Below are positions 60,610 through 64,000 of a DNA stretch of 64,000 nt, piece after piece (position 1 is the stretch's first letter; every line of letters starts with the position of its first letter). The stretch comes from JAAURB01 sp049647265 (GTDB taxonomy: Bacteria; Cyanobacteriota; Cyanobacteriia; Cyanobacteriales; Microcoleaceae), in NCBI GenBank assembly GCA_049647265.1, contig JBARXJ010000038.1, positions 1-64,000 on the forward strand, written 5' to 3'. The notes below the pieces were generated by a model that did no database searches, was not told the DNA's origin, and saw only the letters and a list, made by a program, of their open reading frames with translations. The translations under genes were made by a program, and so were the position numbers.

Positions 60610-61398
60610 ATGACTCAACTTCCCACTTCTATTAATGAGGCTGTTGAACAAGCAAAACAAGCCACACAAGCGGCTCTCAATGATGGTTACAAATTATTAC
60701 AGGTTCAGCTTGTCTTTCCAGAAATAGAACTCCAAGCTCAATCAATTGCGAGGCAATTTCTTCCCGCTCTCGAAGAAATCCAAGCCCAATTACCCCCACC
60801 GGAAGCAGCAGAGGCAGGTATTGGCAAAATCAAAGTGTTGTTCCCAGATGCCGGCTCAGCGGCTTTAGCAAAGCGAGATTGGGGAGAAACAAGTTTTAAA
60901 ATCGATGATCTCGGTACAAGTCGATCTCCTGTCGAGACTCGCGTCGATCCAGATGACCAATTATTTCTGGTGGTGTCCCCTTCTCCGGTTGAAGTGGCTC
61001 AAGTTGAACAATTATCTCATATTGCAGGCTCACGCCCTGTGATCTTGCTTAATCCTCGTTTAGAAGATGTTGCTATCATAGGAATAGGCTACGCAGCTCG
61101 TCAATTGCGCGAACGCTTTATCAGCAAGATTGAATCTTGTTATTACCTTCAACCCCTCGATGGTGCAGCTTTACATCGTTGTTATCCGTCGATGTGGCAA
61201 GTGTGGTTAGAGGAGGAATTCGGCTATCAGTTAATTGCCTCTGAATCCACAAAACCTGTAGGAGATGCCCTCGACCAAATCTTAATTCAACACACTACCA
61301 AAGAAACAGGTGTTTCTGCTAGTTCCCCTCAACAAAGACCCAGACAGAAGGGACTATTGGCAGGACTTCAGAGTTTTCTGAATGCCCTCAGTCGATGA
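60610..61398 (+). CDS. DUF1995-family protein
   Basis: A 262-residue soluble protein of a family shared by cyanobacteria and chloroplasts (DUF1995; in plants LPA3 of this family helps assemble PSII). Visible conserved parts are LPTSINEAVEQAKQATQAAL, KVLFPDAGSAALAKRDWG, VSPSPVEVAQVE and PVILLNPRLEDV. The last ~40 residues are a low-complexity tail. It overlaps the reading frame of the next gene by a few codons, but the true start of that gene is downstream. Molecular function is unknown. Confidence 0.82.
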   Translation: MTQLPTSINEAVEQAKQATQAALNDGYKLLQVQLVFPEIELQAQSIARQFLPALEEIQAQLPPPEAAEAGIGKIKVLFPDAGSAALAKRDWGETSFKIDDLGTSRSPVETRVDPDDQLFLVVSPSPVEVAQVEQLSHIAGSRPVILLNPRLEDVAIIGIGYAARQLRERFISKIESCYYLQPLDGAALHRCYPSMWQVWLEEEFGYQLIASESTKPVGDALDQILIQHTTKETGVSASSPQQRPRQKGLLAGLQSFLNALSR

Positions 61399-61441
61399 AG
61401 AGAAAATCAATGAAATTCTATATAGATTGAAGATCAGAACC

Positions 61442-62191
61442 ATGCCTAAACGACGCATGATTATTGGTGATGTACATGGACATTATGACGGCATGATGGC
61501 CCTGTTAGAACATCTAAGTCCGGGTGCAGATGATGAGGTTTACTTTTTGGGAGATTTAATCGACCGTGGCCCGAAAAGTGCTCAAGTTGTAGAATTTGTG
61601 AAAAATAGCCCCTATCATAGTTTGATGGGTAATCATGAGCAACTAATGCTCAGCGCTTTACCAAAAGAAGGACAAAACCCATCTGCATGGCAAGCTTGGC
61701 TGTACAGTGGTGGACAAACCACAATTAGTTCCTATCAAGATGCTCAAATGATGCCACGGGAACATCTTGAATGGATGCGATCGCTACCAACTTACATGGA
61801 CTTGGGGGATATTTGGCTCGTTCATGCGGGTGTCGCACCAGAAATTCCTTTAGAGAAACAAACTGCCAGTGAGCTTTGTTGGATCAGAAGAGAATTTCAT
61901 AATATTCCTCGACCTTATTTTTCAGATAAATTAATTATCATTGGTCATACAATTACTTTTACCTTTAATGGAATTGAACCTGGGACTTTAGTTCAAGGTC
62001 AAGGATGGCTGGGAATTGATACTGGGGTTTACCATCCGAAAAGTGGTTGGCTAACAGGAGTTGATATTACTGAACGAAAAGTTTATCAAGTCAATATCTG
62101 GCATCATCAGTCCCGAGTGTTGCCGTTGGATGAAGTGGTCAACCGACTGAAACCCGCTTCGTTGCTCTCGCGCTTACGTTGTGCTCGCTGA
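61442..62191 (+). CDS. PPP-type serine/threonine protein phosphatase
   Basis: A 249-residue metallophosphoesterase of the bacterial PPP group (PrpA/ApaH relatives). It shows GDVHGHYDGM, FLGDLIDRGPKS, LMGNHEQLM, LVHAGVAP and a later IIGHT, the complete metal and catalytic set. The open frame starts at 61382, but MPKRRMIIGDVHG at 61442 is the family-typical start, 43 bp after the DUF1995 stop. Diadenosine-polyphosphate hydrolysis is an alternative activity. Confidence 0.9.
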   Translation: MPKRRMIIGDVHGHYDGMMALLEHLSPGADDEVYFLGDLIDRGPKSAQVVEFVKNSPYHSLMGNHEQLMLSALPKEGQNPSAWQAWLYSGGQTTISSYQDAQMMPREHLEWMRSLPTYMDLGDIWLVHAGVAPEIPLEKQTASELCWIRREFHNIPRPYFSDKLIIIGHTITFTFNGIEPGTLVQGQGWLGIDTGVYHPKSGWLTGVDITERKVYQVNIWHHQSRVLPLDEVVNRLKPASLLSRLRCAR

Positions 62192-62230
62192 TAAATAACC
62201 ACAAGATCAGGCTGAGAAATTGTGATGAGT

Positions 62231-62264
62231 GCTTACCCAATGGTAAGCCTTATCAATTTTTTAT
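62231..62264 (+). terminator. Probable terminator after the phosphatase
   Basis: GCTTACC and GGTAAGC are separated by four bases and followed, after CTTATCAA, by six T. It lies 39 bp after the stop codon. Confidence 0.6.
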
Positions 62265-62316
62265 AATAGAAGTGGAAGTCATTTATCAGCGTCGATCTAA
62301 TTCCTCAAAGTAGTTC

Positions 62317-63408
62317 TTATATTTCTGTAGAATAAGTCTTTGTAATGGGATAGAGTTTCCTTGTTTCTTGTTGAAGATTCGGATCATCTGCTACAATGCC
62401 TTGTTGAGTTGAATTAACGGTTGTTTTTGTAGTATTACTAATGAATTTTTGCCATTGCGGTGTAATTTCTTCCCAAATAGTTTGTATAACAGAACGACTT
62501 AATAATGCTAAACCAACAGAGGGAAATAACAGCACAATTGTTGTGACGATACCGGAAGTGAAGGCTTTAATACCGACAATTGAAATACCTTTTTGAATCG
62601 TAATTTCATCCTGCATAACGATAACTAAGACAGGAATAACTGAACTTTTAACAGTAAATCCCAAAGTAGTAAAAGCCTTACTTTTCCTCAAGTTTTGAAT
62701 GACTCGAATGGCTGTCTCTCGAATAAAATCCTGTTTCAAACTATCTACAGATAATTGAAGTAAATTATAAAGTTCAGCCTGATCCATCCCTTTTTCATTT
62801 TGACAATAAGCCACTAAAGGTTTAATAGATTGTAATAAAATATGAGAAGTTGCATTAATCATACTCCTTTGAATCCTTGCACCCCTATGTTCTCCTAGTG
62901 TTGCCGCAGTACACATTAAATTTGCAGCCAAATAAGGATTTTCAGCAACCCATTGAGCAAATTCTTGATTAATCGTAAAGCTTTTAATACTATCGATATC
63001 AATGATAATTTCTGCACTAGAAAGATTATAATTTTCTGAATTAATTTGCGGTTTAGCGCAGTCTTTAAAGCTAGCTTTTGCTTGGATTTCTGTAATTATT
63101 TTACCAATTGTATTAATATAAATATCATTCTGATATTTCGTCGTTTTATCTACCGAAACTTGCTCACATTGTGCTTCTGCATCATTTAATTCAGTATTCA
63201 GATTAAAACCGATAGCAATTAACTCCTCCAACGCAAAACCAAAGGTTTGAGGATTTTCGCTAATTTCGCTATTACTGTTATGAATTATATCTACACTAGG
63301 TTTACATACATTATAAGCCTTTTTTTCAACTGTCTGATCTGCTATATAAATATTTTTTTTATGCATTGGAGAGAGTCGATTCAAAATAGAGTTGATGAGT
63401 TGATTCAT
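62317..63408 (-). CDS. Unknown protein with C-terminal hydrophobic segments
   Basis: A 363-residue protein I do not recognise. Residues 1-~150 are hydrophilic and Asn-rich; residues ~150-245 are helical (QWVAENPYLAANLMCTAATL, GARIQRSMINATSHILL). Residues ~254-266 and ~275-305 are hydrophobic enough for one to two membrane helices. The tail is Thr/Gln-rich. The N-terminal half has AT-biased codons relative to the neighbours. It has no operon partner: hisC is divergent 391 bp away. Confidence 0.65.
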   Translation of the reverse strand: MNQLINSILNRLSPMHKKNIYIADQTVEKKAYNVCKPSVDIIHNSNSEISENPQTFGFALEELIAIGFNLNTELNDAEAQCEQVSVDKTTKYQNDIYINTIGKIITEIQAKASFKDCAKPQINSENYNLSSAEIIIDIDSIKSFTINQEFAQWVAENPYLAANLMCTAATLGEHRGARIQRSMINATSHILLQSIKPLVAYCQNEKGMDQAELYNLLQLSVDSLKQDFIRETAIRVIQNLRKSKAFTTLGFTVKSSVIPVLVIVMQDEITIQKGISIVGIKAFTSGIVTTIVLLFPSVGLALLSRSVIQTIWEEITPQWQKFISNTTKTTVNSTQQGIVADDPNLQQETRKLYPITKTYSTEI

Positions 63409-63799
63409 AGTAGATTTATGATAATGTTAAACAGCTTAAACAAAACCATAAATGATTTTAAAATAAAAATTATATGATTTTAATCCTGCTAACCCTAACT
63501 TTAATATAATAAAATATTAGATCTAAATACATCAGAATAATTACTGAAAATCGAGCGGTTTCTTTCAATGTATCTATATATTTATTAGTATGATTACTGA
63601 TAATCTCATGGCTGATAGCAAGTTTTCACACTATTTTAAAGCGAGTCATAATCTATTTAAAAATTTTTAGTAGCCTTGAGAGTCGGCTGAATAATCCCGA
63701 TCGTGGCTGAAACGCCAACTTAATTTTTTAAAAAATTTAACTTTAGTGTAGCGGGTTGTGTAGTATGATCGATTATGCGCTTTAGTTGAGAGCTATTTA
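63409..63799. other. Divergent intergenic region before hisC
   Basis: 391 bp, AT-rich, with the 16-bp AT palindrome AATTTTTTAAAAAATT at 63722-63737 and a promoter-like TATGAT near 63763. No ORF or RNA gene is seen. Confidence 0.5.
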
Positions 63800-64000
63800 A
63801 TGTCTATGCTGCCATTTGTCCGTGATGATCTAAACCAACTGAATGCTTATACTCCTCATCCCGGTGGCGAAGCGGGAAGTCCAGTCGATCAAGTCATCTT
63901 AGATCGCTTAGATACGAATGAATGTCCAAATGATTTACCTGAGGAATTTAAGCAAAAGCTGGCATGGACTTATCAGCATCATGTAGAAACCAATCGTTAT
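63800..64000 (+). CDS. hisC: Histidinol-phosphate aminotransferase, 5' part
   Basis: The first 67 codons of a PLP-dependent aminotransferase run off the window. MLPFVRDDLNQLNAYTP, followed by HPGGEAG and ILDRLDTNECPNDLP, matches the N-terminus of HisC, which forms histidinol phosphate in histidine synthesis. It starts at ATG 63800; a second ATG two codons later is also possible. The catalytic lysine region is outside the window. Confidence 0.85.
   Translation, partial: MSMLPFVRDDLNQLNAYTPHPGGEAGSPVDQVILDRLDTNECPNDLPEEFKQKLAWTYQHHVETNRY

Noticed and set aside
63722..63737. AATTTTTTAAAAAATT palindrome as an operator
   Set aside because: It is plain AT sequence in AT-rich DNA and likely to arise by chance.
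1..64000. CRISPR arrays, IS elements, rRNA and tRNA genes
   Set aside because: No regularly spaced repeats with unique spacers, no transposase ORF, and no rRNA or cloverleaf sequence were seen on either strand.

Overview
The window is cyanobacterial chromosome. Direct evidence is a psaF-psaJ pair for photosystem I, several small families that I know only from cyanobacteria (DUF3038, DUF3288, DUF1995, DUF4278), GCGATCGC (HIP1-type) octamers inside and between genes, TTATTAG heptad repeats, and PEP-CTERM proteins. Two short secreted peptides that end in RGSGR or RGAGR look like PatX, a family associated with filamentous cyanobacteria that carry HetR. I therefore infer a filamentous cyanobacterium, probably of the Oscillatoria/Planktothrix/Lyngbya kind. 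Whether it makes heterocysts cannot be told from this window. I see no phage, IS element, CRISPR array, rRNA or tRNA.

Layout. 0-7 kb: an orphan fatty acyl-AMP ligase, a long intergenic region with a Yfr1-like small RNA, a PEP-CTERM protein, a phosphoesterase, and a stand-alone GAF domain with both cysteines of a DXCF cyanobacteriochrome. 7-16 kb: leuS, a VapBC-like pair, a second PEP-CTERM protein, a DUF4278 protein, a secreted-type RTX repeat protein with an unusual upstream regulatory array, a membrane metal-dependent hydrolase, thioredoxin and fabG. 16-24 kb: two paralogous peptide-type substrate-binding lipoproteins flanking a MscS channel, then usp, an OppB-type permease and apt. 25-32 kb: DUF3038, a copper-chaperone-like HMA protein, icd, a WecG/TagA-type glycosyltransferase with an extra C-terminal domain, DUF3288, the two PatX-like genes, tldD, and a hicAB pair whose hicA has a late stop codon.

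32-45 kb: a membrane-anchored YegI-like kinase, a 1440-residue adenylate cyclase with a UrtA-like cytoplasmic sensor and four duplicated PAS domains, glgX, a TerB-like protein, a hotdog thioesterase fused to a four-repeat hemopexin domain, yidD and a nitrilase. 45-64 kb: psaFJ, tsaD, a phosphodiesterase, sucD/sucC behind a GT2 glycolipid synthase, an Ada-like repair protein with an EamA transporter, cmoB/cmoA, dusB, a zinc-ribbon PP2C phosphatase, DUF1995, a PPP-type phosphatase, an unknown membrane protein and the start of hisC.

How parts may work together. The cyclase would make cAMP. The region upstream of the RTX gene carries five TGTGA-type half sites at an exact 22-bp period, one of them a perfect TGTGA-N6-TCACA palindrome, so a cAMP-CRP (SYCRP1-like) link is a testable inference. 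The strongest candidate for something new is the PatX pair, one with canonical RGSGR and one with RGAGR. Next come the thioesterase-hemopexin fusion and the 22-bp array.
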